Shown here piece by piece: positions 45,006 through 54,183 of a stretch of 64,000 bases of DNA. The notes under the pieces were generated by a model. The model had not been told where the DNA came from and did no database searches. It worked only from the letters and a program-made list of their open reading frames with translations. This DNA comes from Martelella sp. HB161492 (GTDB lineage Bacteria > Pseudomonadota > Alphaproteobacteria > Rhizobiales > Rhizobiaceae). The stretch is taken from the NCBI RefSeq assembly GCF_013184775.1, contig NZ_JAATVV010000004.1, positions 186,001 to 250,000 of the forward strand, written 5' to 3'. How positions within the stretch are numbered: the first letter of the stretch is position 1; each line of letters begins with the position of its first letter. Position numbers and translations under genes: made by a program.

Positions 45006-45847
45006 TCATCGTCTCCCGAAGTGCCGCTGTCATCTGGCGGCGCCACCGGCCGCCCGGCGCCACGCCGCATGAGGATCGGTGCAAAGGCCTCGTCCTGGCG
45101 TATTGCCAGTCGCCCTTCGCGAACGAGTTCGAGTGACGCGGCAAAGGTGCTGGCAATGGCGGTGCGCATATCCTCAGGCTTTGCCAGATAGCGCAGCAGA
45201 AACCGGTCCAGCGCGGTCCAGTCGGCGATGTCACCGACCATCTCCGTCAGCAATTCGCGGGCTTCGGTGAGCGACCATACGGTTCGCCGCGCAATCTTCA
45301 CCTCGCTGACCGCCTGACGCTGCCTGAGACTGCTATAGGCATTCAGGAGGTCGTAAAGCGTCGCGCCGAAACGCAATTCGCCGTCATCAGGAATATGTTC
45401 CGGCTGACCGCGCGCAAACACATCACGCCCGAGCCGGTTGCGATTGACGAGACTGGCAGCGGCATCGCGCATGGCCTCAAGTCGCTTGAGCCGGAAGGCA
45501 AGTGTTGCGGCCATGTCTTCGCCGCTCGGCTCGTCATCCTTGTCCCGCCTGGGAATGAGCAGCCGCGATTTCAGATAGGCAAGCCACGCCGCCATCACCA
45601 GATAATCAGCCGCAAGCTCGATGCGGATCTGCCGCGCCTTCTCGATAAATTGCAGATATTGCTCGGCGAGCGCCAGAACGGAGATGCGCGCCAGATCAAC
45701 CTTCTGTGTGCGGGCAAGGTGCAGCAACAGGTCCAGCGGCCCTTCAAAGCCGCCGACATCAATCACCAGACGCTCGTCGTCTGAAGACAGGCGATTGCCG
45801 TCATCATCGAGCTCGGGAAAGAATTGTTCCTGCATGATCTGTCCCAT
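45002..45847 (-). CDS. scpA: Segregation and condensation protein A (kleisin)
   Basis: About 281 residues. The family segment DVGGFEGPLDLLLHLARTQK and VDLARISVLALAEQYLQFI is clear, with a C-terminal winged helix (FAASLELVREGRLAIRQDEA). It bridges the SMC heads in chromosome segregation. ATG 45847 and ATG 45835 are both plausible starts; the longer is given. A terminator at 46007-46033 separates it from the SPOR gene, so it has its own promoter. No nagZ lies upstream. Confidence 0.92.
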   Translation of the reverse strand: MGQIMQEQFFPELDDDGNRLSSDDERLVIDVGGFEGPLDLLLHLARTQKVDLARISVLALAEQYLQFIEKARQIRIELAADYLVMAAWLAYLKSRLLIPRRDKDDEPSGEDMAATLAFRLKRLEAMRDAAASLVNRNRLGRDVFARGQPEHIPDDGELRFGATLYDLLNAYSSLRQRQAVSEVKIARRTVWSLTEARELLTEMVGDIADWTALDRFLLRYLAKPEDMRTAIASTFAASLELVREGRLAIRQDEAFAPILMRRGAGRPVAPPDDSGTSGDDE

Positions 45848-46006
45848 GTCGCAGCAGCTGCCACAGCCGGCAGAGCAGCGTTCCACTTTTTTAGCGCTTG
45901 CCCCCAAAGTGGCCGTTTTTCTCTGCTCGTCCCTCAGAAGCGAATCATGCGTCAGAGATCGGCAGATAACGAGCGCCGCTTCGCCACAATCAACAGCTTT
46001 ATCACG

Positions 46007-46033
46007 AAAAACCCCGCACAAGGCGGGGTTTTT
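46007..46033 (-). terminator. Terminator after the SPOR protein gene
   Basis: AAAAACCCCGC-acaag-GCGGGGTTTTT: a 6-bp GC stem extended by A-T pairs, with T-runs on both strands, 24 bp past the SPOR gene stop. A strong intrinsic terminator. Confidence 0.88.
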
Positions 46034-46057
46034 CAGTCATGCGTCTGTCAGCCCGCT

Positions 46058-48421
46058 CTAGCGCGGAACGAGGCAGCTGCCGCCCTGGCTCTTGAGCGCC
46101 TCGCAAAGCGAAATCGCCTCATTCAGGCTCGAAGCCGGAATGCGAACCCGGTAATAGGTCCCCTTCCCGTCAATCGCAGCCGCCTGATACTCGACCGAGC
46201 GTCCGCCGAAGATGCTCGGATATTTCGCGGCCAGCGCAATATAGGCCTTCTTGGCATCGGCTTCCGAAGGCAGAGACGCCACCTGAACGGCATAAGGCGA
46301 CAGTGAACCGGCCGGCGTTGCCGAAGTCGGGGCCGGCGCTGCCGGTGCAGGCGCTGGCGCGGCCGGTGCGGCAGCTGCGGGCGCGGCTGCAACCGAGGCG
46401 GCTGCGGCTGCGGCCGTCGAAGAACGCGGCGTCGGCAGCGGAACATTGTAGAGATCGAAGCCGACACTGTTCGGATCAATCGGCTGCGCCTCCGGTTCGC
46501 TGGTCTCGACCGGCGCTGGCTCCAGTGCCGTGCTGGTGTCAACCGGCTGGCCCGCATCAGCCGTTTGGCCCGCGTCCGACGTCTCAGCCGTTGCCTGCGT
46601 CTCCGGCGCTGCCGGCACAGGGGTAGCAACATCGTCCTCGCCGACACCGCCAGAGGCGTCACGCTCGACAAGCGTTCCGTCCGGCCGAACGACAATCGTG
46701 CGCACCTTGCGGGTTGCAACACCGAGGCTACTGTCAACTGTGCCCGCTTCGCCCGTGTCTGCGGCGGTATCATCCGGCACTGGCGTATCGGAACCGTCAT
46801 CGGCCGGCGCAACACCATCGGCAACATCGGCGATCGGATTTGGCGCTGCAGCGTCCAGATCGACCGGAGACTGGTCAGAAGAGATCAGGCTGTCCTGGGT
46901 CGGCGGCTTGCCGCCCTCGCCGGTCACCCGGCTGAAGACAGGATTATCCTGATTGGGAACGACCTCCCCGCCAGGATCCTCCGGTGCCTCCTTGACGCTG
47001 GAGTTGTCTGCCGTAATGACCACAGGCGTATCCCCGCCCGATCCGCTGAAGGCAAACTGATAGACCAGAAAAACGGCAACAGCGATCACGCCGACAAAGG
47101 CAAGGCTACCGAGGATGAGCTGACCGGCACCGCGCAATGGACCGAAATAGATGACTGGCTTCTCGTCCTGCAGCTCGTCATCGCGATCGGCCTCGCCGCC
47201 CATACGCTGACGGCGCATCGCCTCAGACTGGCTGAGCGCGCGGCGGAAATCATCTTCCAGCACCGACTCGATATCGTCATCGTAAATCGCATCGTCCCCG
47301 CCTGCCGTTCCGGCAGCAGCGGACATTTGCGGTTGCTGAGGTTCGCGCGGCGACTGGCGCAACGGGTTCGCCAGCCCGTGCTCGGCGCCGAGAACATCAT
47401 CAAGGTCGTCGTCCAGCCCGTATTCATAAGCGGGTGCCGCCAGACGCTCCTGCTCGAGGTCATCCTCCGGCAGATCCGGGAGATCCATCTCGGTGACCGG
47501 CTGGGGCAATTCGTCCGGGGAAACCAGCGCGGCGGGATCGAAAACATCGTCACGATGGGCTGCGGCTTCCTCAATCGGATCTTCCGGCGCGGCCGGCGGC
47601 TCTTCGAGCGCTGCATCATCGAGCTCGAAGTCGGAAAGCTCCTTGGCAAGTTCATCAAGATCCAGATCGAACTCATCAGGCCGGCGCGTTTCCTCGGCGG
47701 CGGCAACCGGAGGCTGGAATGACGGCTGCGGTGGCGGTTCCACCTGCCGGCGTTTCTGCACCGGCAAAATCTCGTCTTCGACTGGCGCTGTGACGGTGGC
47801 ACGCCATTCCGGCTCACCAAAGCTGGCGCCGCCATAAGCAGCGGACGGCCGGGCGTCCACGGCCGGCTCATCAAAGGGCAAGGGTACTTCCGCTGCTGGC
47901 TGCACCGGTGCTTGCGGCGCGGCTCGCCCATAGGACGGCTGAGCAAAAGGATCAGGCTCGGGCGCGCTTGCGGGCCTCTGGGAAAAACCCGGCTCCGCCT
48001 GATGCGGCTGCGCTGGAGCAGGCTGGCGGCGATCCGGCACGAAAGGCTCAGGCTCAGGCTCAGGGATATCGAACTGCCCCATCGACATTTCCAGCTCATC
48101 GGCCAGCATGTCGTCGGAGTAGTCGTCAAAGCCCGTCGCCGTATCAGCCGTGACGTCCTTGGCCGGCTGCGGCGGCACAGCGGGCGGCGGCGGATCGGGC
48201 TGTCGCCGGGGGGCGCTCTCAACGGGTTTCTCGACCGGCGCTGAAATCCGTTCAAATTCTCGCAGCAATTCATCTGCGAGGTCGTCCTCACGGGGCGTTT
48301 CAGCGGGCCGGGCGGGCTTGTCGTCTGGCGCGATCAGCCTCGCCAGCTCGGCAAAGGGATCATCCGGCGACAAATCACCGAAATTGCCACGCGACCGGTC
48401 TGGGTTGTTCTTATCTGCCAT
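46058..48421 (-). CDS. SPOR-domain cell division/peptidoglycan-binding protein
   Basis: A 787-residue protein. Residues 1-430 are a long acidic, Pro/Ala-rich cytoplasmic region (DLSPDDPFAELARLIAPDD near the start). One membrane helix follows (LILGSLAFVGVIAVAVFLVY), then a periplasmic low-complexity linker with Ala/Pro runs, and a C-terminal SPOR domain of about 75 residues (YAVQVASLPSEADAKKAYIA to GGSCLVPR). SPOR domains bind denuded glycan at the septum. Start chosen at 48421 (MADKNNPDR). Upstream neighbour argS is 63 bp away on the same strand. Confidence 0.88.
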   Translation of the reverse strand: MADKNNPDRSRGNFGDLSPDDPFAELARLIAPDDKPARPAETPREDDLADELLREFERISAPVEKPVESAPRRQPDPPPPAVPPQPAKDVTADTATGFDDYSDDMLADELEMSMGQFDIPEPEPEPFVPDRRQPAPAQPHQAEPGFSQRPASAPEPDPFAQPSYGRAAPQAPVQPAAEVPLPFDEPAVDARPSAAYGGASFGEPEWRATVTAPVEDEILPVQKRRQVEPPPQPSFQPPVAAAEETRRPDEFDLDLDELAKELSDFELDDAALEEPPAAPEDPIEEAAAHRDDVFDPAALVSPDELPQPVTEMDLPDLPEDDLEQERLAAPAYEYGLDDDLDDVLGAEHGLANPLRQSPREPQQPQMSAAAGTAGGDDAIYDDDIESVLEDDFRRALSQSEAMRRQRMGGEADRDDELQDEKPVIYFGPLRGAGQLILGSLAFVGVIAVAVFLVYQFAFSGSGGDTPVVITADNSSVKEAPEDPGGEVVPNQDNPVFSRVTGEGGKPPTQDSLISSDQSPVDLDAAAPNPIADVADGVAPADDGSDTPVPDDTAADTGEAGTVDSSLGVATRKVRTIVVRPDGTLVERDASGGVGEDDVATPVPAAPETQATAETSDAGQTADAGQPVDTSTALEPAPVETSEPEAQPIDPNSVGFDLYNVPLPTPRSSTAAAAAASVAAAPAAAAPAAPAPAPAAPAPTSATPAGSLSPYAVQVASLPSEADAKKAYIALAAKYPSIFGGRSVEYQAAAIDGKGTYYRVRIPASSLNEAISLCEALKSQGGSCLVPR

Positions 48422-48484
48422 TCGTTTCCACCACGCACGCCCAGCCACCCGAAAATCCGGGTGGCGGGCAAATTTGAACCGATA

Positions 48485-50245
48485 TTACCGCATTTCGAGC
48501 GGCGCCTCCGTCCCAGTCAATGCGAGACCGGACTTCAATACCGCAGCCACAGCGGCCACAAGACCTAGCTTTGCGATGCTGGATTGTCGGTCTTCGTCAT
48601 TAACAAATCGTAATTGCGGTTTTTCTTTACCTTTATTCCAGTGAGCGTGGAAATGAGACGCTAGGTCATAAAGGTAGAACGCAATCCTGTGCGGCTCGTA
48701 AGCAAGCGCTGCGGCCTCAACCACCCGGGGATATTCCGCGACTTTGGCAATAAGACGGATTTCATCCGGATCGTCAATCGATTCCGCCGCCGCATTTGCC
48801 AGGACCTCTGTCGAAAGATCGATGTCGCCGAACACTTCACGGGCCTGACGGAACACCGACATGCAACGCGCATGGGCATATTGCACATAAAAGACCGGAT
48901 TGTCTTTTGACTGCTCGGTGACCTTGGCAAAGTCAAAGTCAAGCGGCTCGCTATTCTTGCGATAGAGCATCATGAAGCGGACGGAGTCACGCCCGACCTC
49001 ATCGACAACCTCGCGCAGCGTCACAAAATCGCCCGAGCGCTTCGACATCTTCACTTCTTCGCCATCGCGCATCAGCTTGACCAGCTGGCACAGCAGCACG
49101 GTCAGCTTCGACTGCTCGCCCGAAACGGCCTTGGCAACCGCTTCCAGCCGCTTCACATAGCCACCGTGATCGGCGCCGAGGACATAAATCATCTCCTGAA
49201 AGCCGCGGTCGAACTTGTCCTTGAAATAGGCGACGTCGGCAGCGAAATAGGTATAGCTGCCGTCGGATTTCTCCAGCGGACGGTCGATGTCATCGCCGAC
49301 CTCGGTCGAACGGAACAGGGTCTGCTCGCGGTCTTCCCACTCATCAGGCACCTGCCCCTTGGGTGGCGGCAGTGTTCCCTTGTAGACGAAGCCCTTGAAA
49401 GTCAGCGCATTGATGGCACCGCGAATTGCTGCCGCATCATCGGCATGCAGCGTGCGCTCGGAAAAGAACACATCGTGATGCACGTTCAAGGCCTCGAGAT
49501 CCTCGCGGATCATCGCCATCATCGCGGAAATCGCACGGTCCTTGACGAGCGGCATCCACTCATCTTCCGGCAGCTGCCGAAGGCTGGTGGCGAACTCGTC
49601 AGCCAGCGCCTTGCCCACTGGCACGAGATAGTCACCGGGGTAAAGACCCGGCGGGATCGTGCCGATATCTTCACCCAGCGCCTCGCGATAGCGCAGATAG
49701 ACCGAGCGGGCCAGCACATCGATCTGGGCGCCGGCATCGTTGATGTAATATTCCTTGGTCACATCATAGCCGGCATAGCCAAGAAGATTGGCAAGCGCAT
49801 CGCCGACAACCGCGCCGCGGCAATGGCCGACATGCATCGGGCCGGTCGGATTGGCCGAGACATATTCGACATTGATCTTGCGGTTCGCGCCGACCGGGCT
49901 GCGGCCGAAATCCTCGCCCTCACGGATCGCCGTTTTCAGCAGGTTCTGCCAGTAGGCGACCGAAAGCCGGATATTGATAAAGCCCGGACCGGCGACGGTC
50001 ACTTCAGCGATATCGTCATCACCTTCAAGGATGGTCGAAAATTCGGCAGCCAGATCGCGCGGTTTCAGCCCCAGCGGCTTGGACAGGACCAGTGCGGCAT
50101 TGGTCGAGACGTCGCCATGGCTCGGATCACGCGGCGGTTCTACCGCAACGCGGGAAAAATCCAGCGTCGCCGCCTGGTCGCGGATCATCGGCATGGCCTT
50201 CAGCCGCGTTTCAATTCTCTGTTGGAAATCGGTAAAGAGGTTCAT
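48485..50245 (-). CDS. argS: Arginyl-tRNA synthetase
   Basis: A 586-residue class I synthetase. The HIGH motif appears as [20 protein letters not shown], the KMSKS region as [20 protein letters not shown], and the C-terminal DALR domain with [15 protein letters not shown] is present. The N-terminal Add-1 domain begins at the ATG 50245. Standard length. Confidence 0.97.
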   Translation of the reverse strand: MNLFTDFQQRIETRLKAMPMIRDQAATLDFSRVAVEPPRDPSHGDVSTNAALVLSKPLGLKPRDLAAEFSTILEGDDDIAEVTVAGPGFINIRLSVAYWQNLLKTAIREGEDFGRSPVGANRKINVEYVSANPTGPMHVGHCRGAVVGDALANLLGYAGYDVTKEYYINDAGAQIDVLARSVYLRYREALGEDIGTIPPGLYPGDYLVPVGKALADEFATSLRQLPEDEWMPLVKDRAISAMMAMIREDLEALNVHHDVFFSERTLHADDAAAIRGAINALTFKGFVYKGTLPPPKGQVPDEWEDREQTLFRSTEVGDDIDRPLEKSDGSYTYFAADVAYFKDKFDRGFQEMIYVLGADHGGYVKRLEAVAKAVSGEQSKLTVLLCQLVKLMRDGEEVKMSKRSGDFVTLREVVDEVGRDSVRFMMLYRKNSEPLDFDFAKVTEQSKDNPVFYVQYAHARCMSVFRQAREVFGDIDLSTEVLANAAAESIDDPDEIRLIAKVAEYPRVVEAAALAYEPHRIAFYLYDLASHFHAHWNKGKEKPQLRFVNDEDRQSSIAKLGLVAAVAAVLKSGLALTGTEAPLEMR

Positions 50246-50302
50246 CGCTGTCTTCCATGGGCGCCTGTTTCAGCACGAAACGCCCCTTGTTTCGGGGCGC
50301 TC

Positions 50303-51520
50303 CTAGCGCAATTCGGGGGTGTGGTCAAACAAGCGCTGGTGCGTGCGGATCGCATAGGTGTCCGTCATGCCGGCCAGATAGTCAGAAACATGGCGCGCGA
50401 GCTGAGGCTTGGGCAGGTCCTGAAGCCCTGCACTCCAGTGATGCGAACCCATCAAGGCCGGATCGTCGATATAGGCATCGAACAGATCCGCAACGATCTC
50501 TGCCGCAGCGCGGCGGATCTCCATGATATCAGGATGACGGTAGATCCGGCTGAACAGCATGGCCTTGATCTGCCGGTCGACAGCCATCATGTCCGGCGAA
50601 AAGAACGCGATCGTCTCGCCGGCATGGCGCACGTCATCTGCACTCTTCGGATTGATCTTGCGAAGCTGTGCCTGGGAGAAACCGATCACATCCTCGACCA
50701 TGCGGGTTATCTGCCGGCGCATCACCTCGTTGGTAAAGCGGCTTTTCTCCAGTCCCGGATAGCGATCATGCACCTCACGCATCAGCCCGGCCAGAAACGG
50801 CACATCCTCCAGCATTTCAAAAGTGAGAAAGCCGGCGCGCAGGCCGTCGTCAATATCGTGGGTATTATAGGCGATATCATCCGAAACGGCGGCAACCTGA
50901 GCCTCAAGGCTGGCATGGCTTGCAAGCCAGAGATCGTGCCTGGCGCTGTAATCGAGAATAGGCTGCGGCACCGGGCCCTTGAGGCCGTTGCCATCGGCGC
51001 CGACCAGCGGACCGTTATGCTTGACGAGCCCCTCAAGGGTTTCCCAGGTCAGGTTGATGCCATCAAACTCGGCATAGCGATGCTCAAGCTTGGTGACGAT
51101 CCTCAAGGACTGGGCATTATGGTCAAAGCCGCCAAAGGGCTCCATTTTTTCATGCAGCGCATCCTCGCCGGTGTGACCGAAGGGCGTGTGGCCGAAATCG
51201 TGGACAAGCGCCACACCTTCGGCAAGATCCTCATCCAGCCTGAGCGCCCGCGCAAGGGCTCTGGCCACCTGAGCCACTTCGATCGTGTGGGTCAGGCGGG
51301 TGCGATAGTGGTCATCATCCTGACCGATGAAGACCTGGGTCTTGTGCTTCAACCGGCGAAAGGCCGTGGTATGAATGATACGGTCCCGGTCTCGCTGGAA
51401 ATCGGACCGTGTCAGACTGCCCGCCTCAGTGACCAGCCGGCCCCTGCCCGTCCATGGATCACAGGCATAGGCGGCGCGCGCAACATCACCAAATCCAAGC
51501 GCCTTGCTATCGATGCTCAT
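50303..51520 (-). CDS. dgt: dNTP triphosphohydrolase, Dgt family
   Basis: A 405-residue HD-domain enzyme. [20 protein letters not shown] and [20 protein letters not shown] supply the metal-binding His and Asp residues; [15 protein letters not shown] is typical of deoxyguanosinetriphosphate triphosphohydrolase-like proteins. It hydrolyses dNTPs to nucleosides and triphosphate. ATG 51520 preferred; eleven upstream codons are open. Divergent from erpA. Confidence 0.93.
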   Translation of the reverse strand: MSIDSKALGFGDVARAAYACDPWTGRGRLVTEAGSLTRSDFQRDRDRIIHTTAFRRLKHKTQVFIGQDDDHYRTRLTHTIEVAQVARALARALRLDEDLAEGVALVHDFGHTPFGHTGEDALHEKMEPFGGFDHNAQSLRIVTKLEHRYAEFDGINLTWETLEGLVKHNGPLVGADGNGLKGPVPQPILDYSARHDLWLASHASLEAQVAAVSDDIAYNTHDIDDGLRAGFLTFEMLEDVPFLAGLMREVHDRYPGLEKSRFTNEVMRRQITRMVEDVIGFSQAQLRKINPKSADDVRHAGETIAFFSPDMMAVDRQIKAMLFSRIYRHPDIMEIRRAAAEIVADLFDAYIDDPALMGSHHWSAGLQDLPKPQLARHVSDYLAGMTDTYAIRTHQRLFDHTPELR

Positions 51521-51704
51521 AGGTCTCGCTCTCAGCCAAAATAACGGCGCCACAATGGCAGAAACTCAATCGCCCATTGACGGCGTACCGCGCCGTTCTT
51601 AACTAAGTTTAGAGTGCTTTGAAAGGTGCGCCGGGCTTTCTTTGCCCTGCCCCTCTTGCAGCAAAGGTGAAAGACTGCGGCAATCCCCTCTTCAGGAGAT
51701 CGAT

Positions 51705-52037
51705 ATGGATACGCAAACCGTTACACTTTCCGATGCCGCCGCCAGGCGCATCGCAACCATTATTGCCGGTGAGACTGACAAGCATGCCTTGCGCGTTTCC
51801 GTCGAGGGTGGCGGCTGCTCGGGCTTTTCCTATAAATTTGACCTTGTCGCCGGTCCGGAAGAAGACGATCTGGTGATCGAGAAAGCCGATGCGACGGTGC
51901 TGATCGACAGCATGTCGCTGATCTACATGGCCGGTTCCGAGATCGATTTCGTCGACAATCTGCTGGGCCAGTCCTTCAAGATTGAAAACCCCAACGCCGT
52001 AGCCAATTGCGGCTGCGGCACGAGTTTCGCCATCTGA
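51705..52037 (+). CDS. erpA: Iron-sulfur cluster insertion protein ErpA/HesB type
   Basis: A 110-residue A-type carrier. The three cluster cysteines are in VEGGGCSGFSY and the C-terminal NCGCGTSF. AGGAG lies 6 nt before the ATG at 51705; the frame is open 21 codons further without similarity. It delivers Fe-S clusters to apo-enzymes. A strong terminator follows. Confidence 0.93.
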   Translation: MDTQTVTLSDAAARRIATIIAGETDKHALRVSVEGGGCSGFSYKFDLVAGPEEDDLVIEKADATVLIDSMSLIYMAGSEIDFVDNLLGQSFKIENPNAVANCGCGTSFAI

Positions 52038-52077
52038 CAGAACCTGCAGGCCGAGAGAAACCGGCCGGAAGAGACAG

Positions 52078-52109
52078 CGCCGCAGCATAAGCCGCTGCGG
52101 CGTTTTTTT
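52078..52109 (+). terminator. Intrinsic terminator of erpA
   Basis: A 9-bp stem CGCCGCAGC/GCTGCGGCG with a 7-nt loop and a run of seven T, 40 nt past the erpA stop codon. Confidence 0.92.
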
Positions 52110-52156
52110 GTTGTCAGGAGGGACGGCAATGTCCGCCCGTCCTGCCCGAGTTCAGC

Positions 52157-53527
52157 TCAGCTTTGTTTCATCGCCTTGCCGGCTGTCTCAGGGATGATCA
52201 GAGACATGATGATTGCCGAAAGGCCCGACAGCGTGATGGGCGTGGCAAAGACCTTCTGAATGATATCAGGCATCTGCTGCATGGCAGTCGGCACCAGCGT
52301 CACGCCAAGACCTAGACCAAACGACACCGCCATGATGTAGACCTTGCGATGATCGATCGGCTCCGATGCCAGGATACGGATGCCGGCGACAGCGATCGAG
52401 CCGAACAGCACAACCGTTGCGCCGCCCAGAACAGGCTTCGGCACCAGCAGGAAAGCCCCGCCGATGATCGGGAAAAAGCCAAGCAGAACAAGAATGCCGG
52501 CGATGTAGAGACCAACATGACGGCTGGCAACGCCGGTCATCTGGATGACGCCATTGTTCTGGCTGAACGTGGTGTTCGGGAAGGTGCAGAAAATCGCTGC
52601 CAGGCCTGAATTGATGCCGTCAGCAAGCACGCCGCCCTTGACGCGGTTCAGATAGACATCCCCCTGCGTGGGTTCGCCGGAGATAACGGAATTCGCCGTC
52701 AGATCGCCGGTCGTCTCGATCGCCGTGATCAGATAGACAAAGGCAATCGGCAGGAACAGGCCGAAATCGAAATTGATGCCGAATTTGAAGGGGACCGGAA
52801 CAGCAAAAACTGCCTGCGTCCCCAGCTTGGAGAAATCCACCATGCCGAGGAATGAGGAGATGATGAAGCCGGCAACCAGTCCCAGCATGATGGCAGCGAT
52901 GCGAACCATCGGGTGCTTGTTGAACGACAGCGCAACGATAATCGCAACAACGATGAGGCCGAGGATGATATTCACCGGTGCCCCGAAGGCTTCTCCGGCG
53001 CCAGCGCCGCCGGCGAAATCCGTGAAACCGGACTTGACCAGGCTGAGACCGATCACCGTGATGACAATCCCCGTCACCGTCGGCGTCACAATCCTGTCCA
53101 TCTTGGTGATGAACTGGCTGAGAATGATTTCGACAAGGCAGCCGACAAGGCAAAGCCCGAAAATCATCGCCAGGATATCCTCCGGCGTCCCGCCGCGGTT
53201 CTTGACCGCGAAACCGGCGGCCAGAATCACCGAGAGAAAGGCAAAGCTTGTTCCCTGCACGCTCAAAAGGCCGGAGCCGACAGGTCCGATGCGATAGCAC
53301 TGGATGAAGGTGGCCACGCCCGAGACGAACAGCGACATGGAGATCAGATAAGGCACATGCTGCCCAAGCCCCAAGGCCCCGCCAATGATGAGCGTCGGCG
53401 TGACGATGCCGATAATACTCGCCAGAATGTGCTGAATGGCCGCCAGAAACGATGCTCCCGGAGAGGGAACATCGTGCAATTTGTAGATGATATGGTGGTG
53501 TCCGCTAGTCGCGTTGTCATCTGCCAT
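52157..53527 (-). CDS. NCS2-family nucleobase permease (xanthine/uracil type)
   Basis: A 456-residue polytopic protein of the nucleobase-cation symporter 2 family. The N-terminal YKLHDVPSPGASFLAAIQHI, the substrate-site segment LITAIETTGDLTA and the signature SQNNGVIQMTGVASRHVG are all present; about 13-14 helices are expected. It probably imports xanthine, uric acid or uracil with protons. ATG 53527 is chosen. Convergent with erpA. Confidence 0.88.
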   Translation of the reverse strand: MADDNATSGHHHIIYKLHDVPSPGASFLAAIQHILASIIGIVTPTLIIGGALGLGQHVPYLISMSLFVSGVATFIQCYRIGPVGSGLLSVQGTSFAFLSVILAAGFAVKNRGGTPEDILAMIFGLCLVGCLVEIILSQFITKMDRIVTPTVTGIVITVIGLSLVKSGFTDFAGGAGAGEAFGAPVNIILGLIVVAIIVALSFNKHPMVRIAAIMLGLVAGFIISSFLGMVDFSKLGTQAVFAVPVPFKFGINFDFGLFLPIAFVYLITAIETTGDLTANSVISGEPTQGDVYLNRVKGGVLADGINSGLAAIFCTFPNTTFSQNNGVIQMTGVASRHVGLYIAGILVLLGFFPIIGGAFLLVPKPVLGGATVVLFGSIAVAGIRILASEPIDHRKVYIMAVSFGLGLGVTLVPTAMQQMPDIIQKVFATPITLSGLSAIIMSLIIPETAGKAMKQS

Positions 53528-53645
53528 GTCGTTCTCTTTTTTCCTGCGGCCCAGCCGCGCGTTGCCCCTGCCTAAATACAACTAGTAAGAAGCAATAACC
53601 GTGCCACGAAATTGCCACATTGGCGCAGTCCAAACTTTTTATACA

Positions 53646-53680
53646 TATTTTTCAATATGTTATATCTATTTTTTCAATAT
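53646..53680 (-). promoter_or_regulatory. AT-rich direct repeats upstream of the NCS2 gene
   Basis: On the minus strand ATATTGAAAAA(A)TA occurs twice, at 53646-53658 and 53667-53680, about 22 bp apart (two helical turns), roughly 120-150 bp before the permease start. Spacing on one DNA face suggests a regulator or UP-element-like site. Confidence 0.35.
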
Positions 53681-53870
53681 CTTGGACAACATCTGAACGC
53701 GGTTGCAGAGGCCGGCCGACGCAATCGCTGCGCCATCGCCCATATTTCAGGCAATCGGCCGGGAAAAATCGCAACGGACGCCACGCCTGAACGGGACAGC
53801 AATGGTGAACCAGGGCTGGCGCATCGACGCGAAAACAGGTCGCAATGTTCGGCAAGAATGGTGCGTAGAC

Positions 53871-53974
53871 TAGAGCGTTTCCAGGAAAAGTGGATACCGG
53901 TTTTCCGTTCGGAAACGCGAAAAAACAAAGACTTAGAGCGCCGATCCGATTCAATCGGATCGAAAAGCGCTCTA
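53871..53974. repeat. Rhizobiales-type intergenic palindromic mosaic element
   Basis: A ~104-bp element bounded by TAGAGCG and CGCTCTA. It contains hairpins GCGTTTCC/GGAAACGC (53875-53918) and a perfect palindromic GATCCGATT-C-AATCGGATC (53943-53961). This type of nested palindrome is common between genes in rhizobia and relatives (RIME-like). It lies in the 656-bp gap between the two NCS2 genes; the rest of that gap shows no gene. Confidence 0.7.
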
Positions 53975-54183
53975 AACAGCGCAGCGCATTCCGTCGCGCC
54001 CGGGAGAACGCATGGCACCAAAACCAACTGACGAAAATGCAAATCGGGTCAGATCAACCGGAATGACCTTGTTCACTCACGTCTCGCGCGGATCAAGCAA
54101 CCGGAAACAGCCGATCACGGTCAGTTGCCGCGCCACCGCGAGGCGAAAGGGCGGCCGGAGCTGTTCCGGCCGCGCCATGGTTT

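Noticed and set aside
49166-51544. 792-residue plus-strand open frame opposite argS and dgt
   Set aside because: It spans two conserved genes in antisense; composition is typical of a shadow frame.
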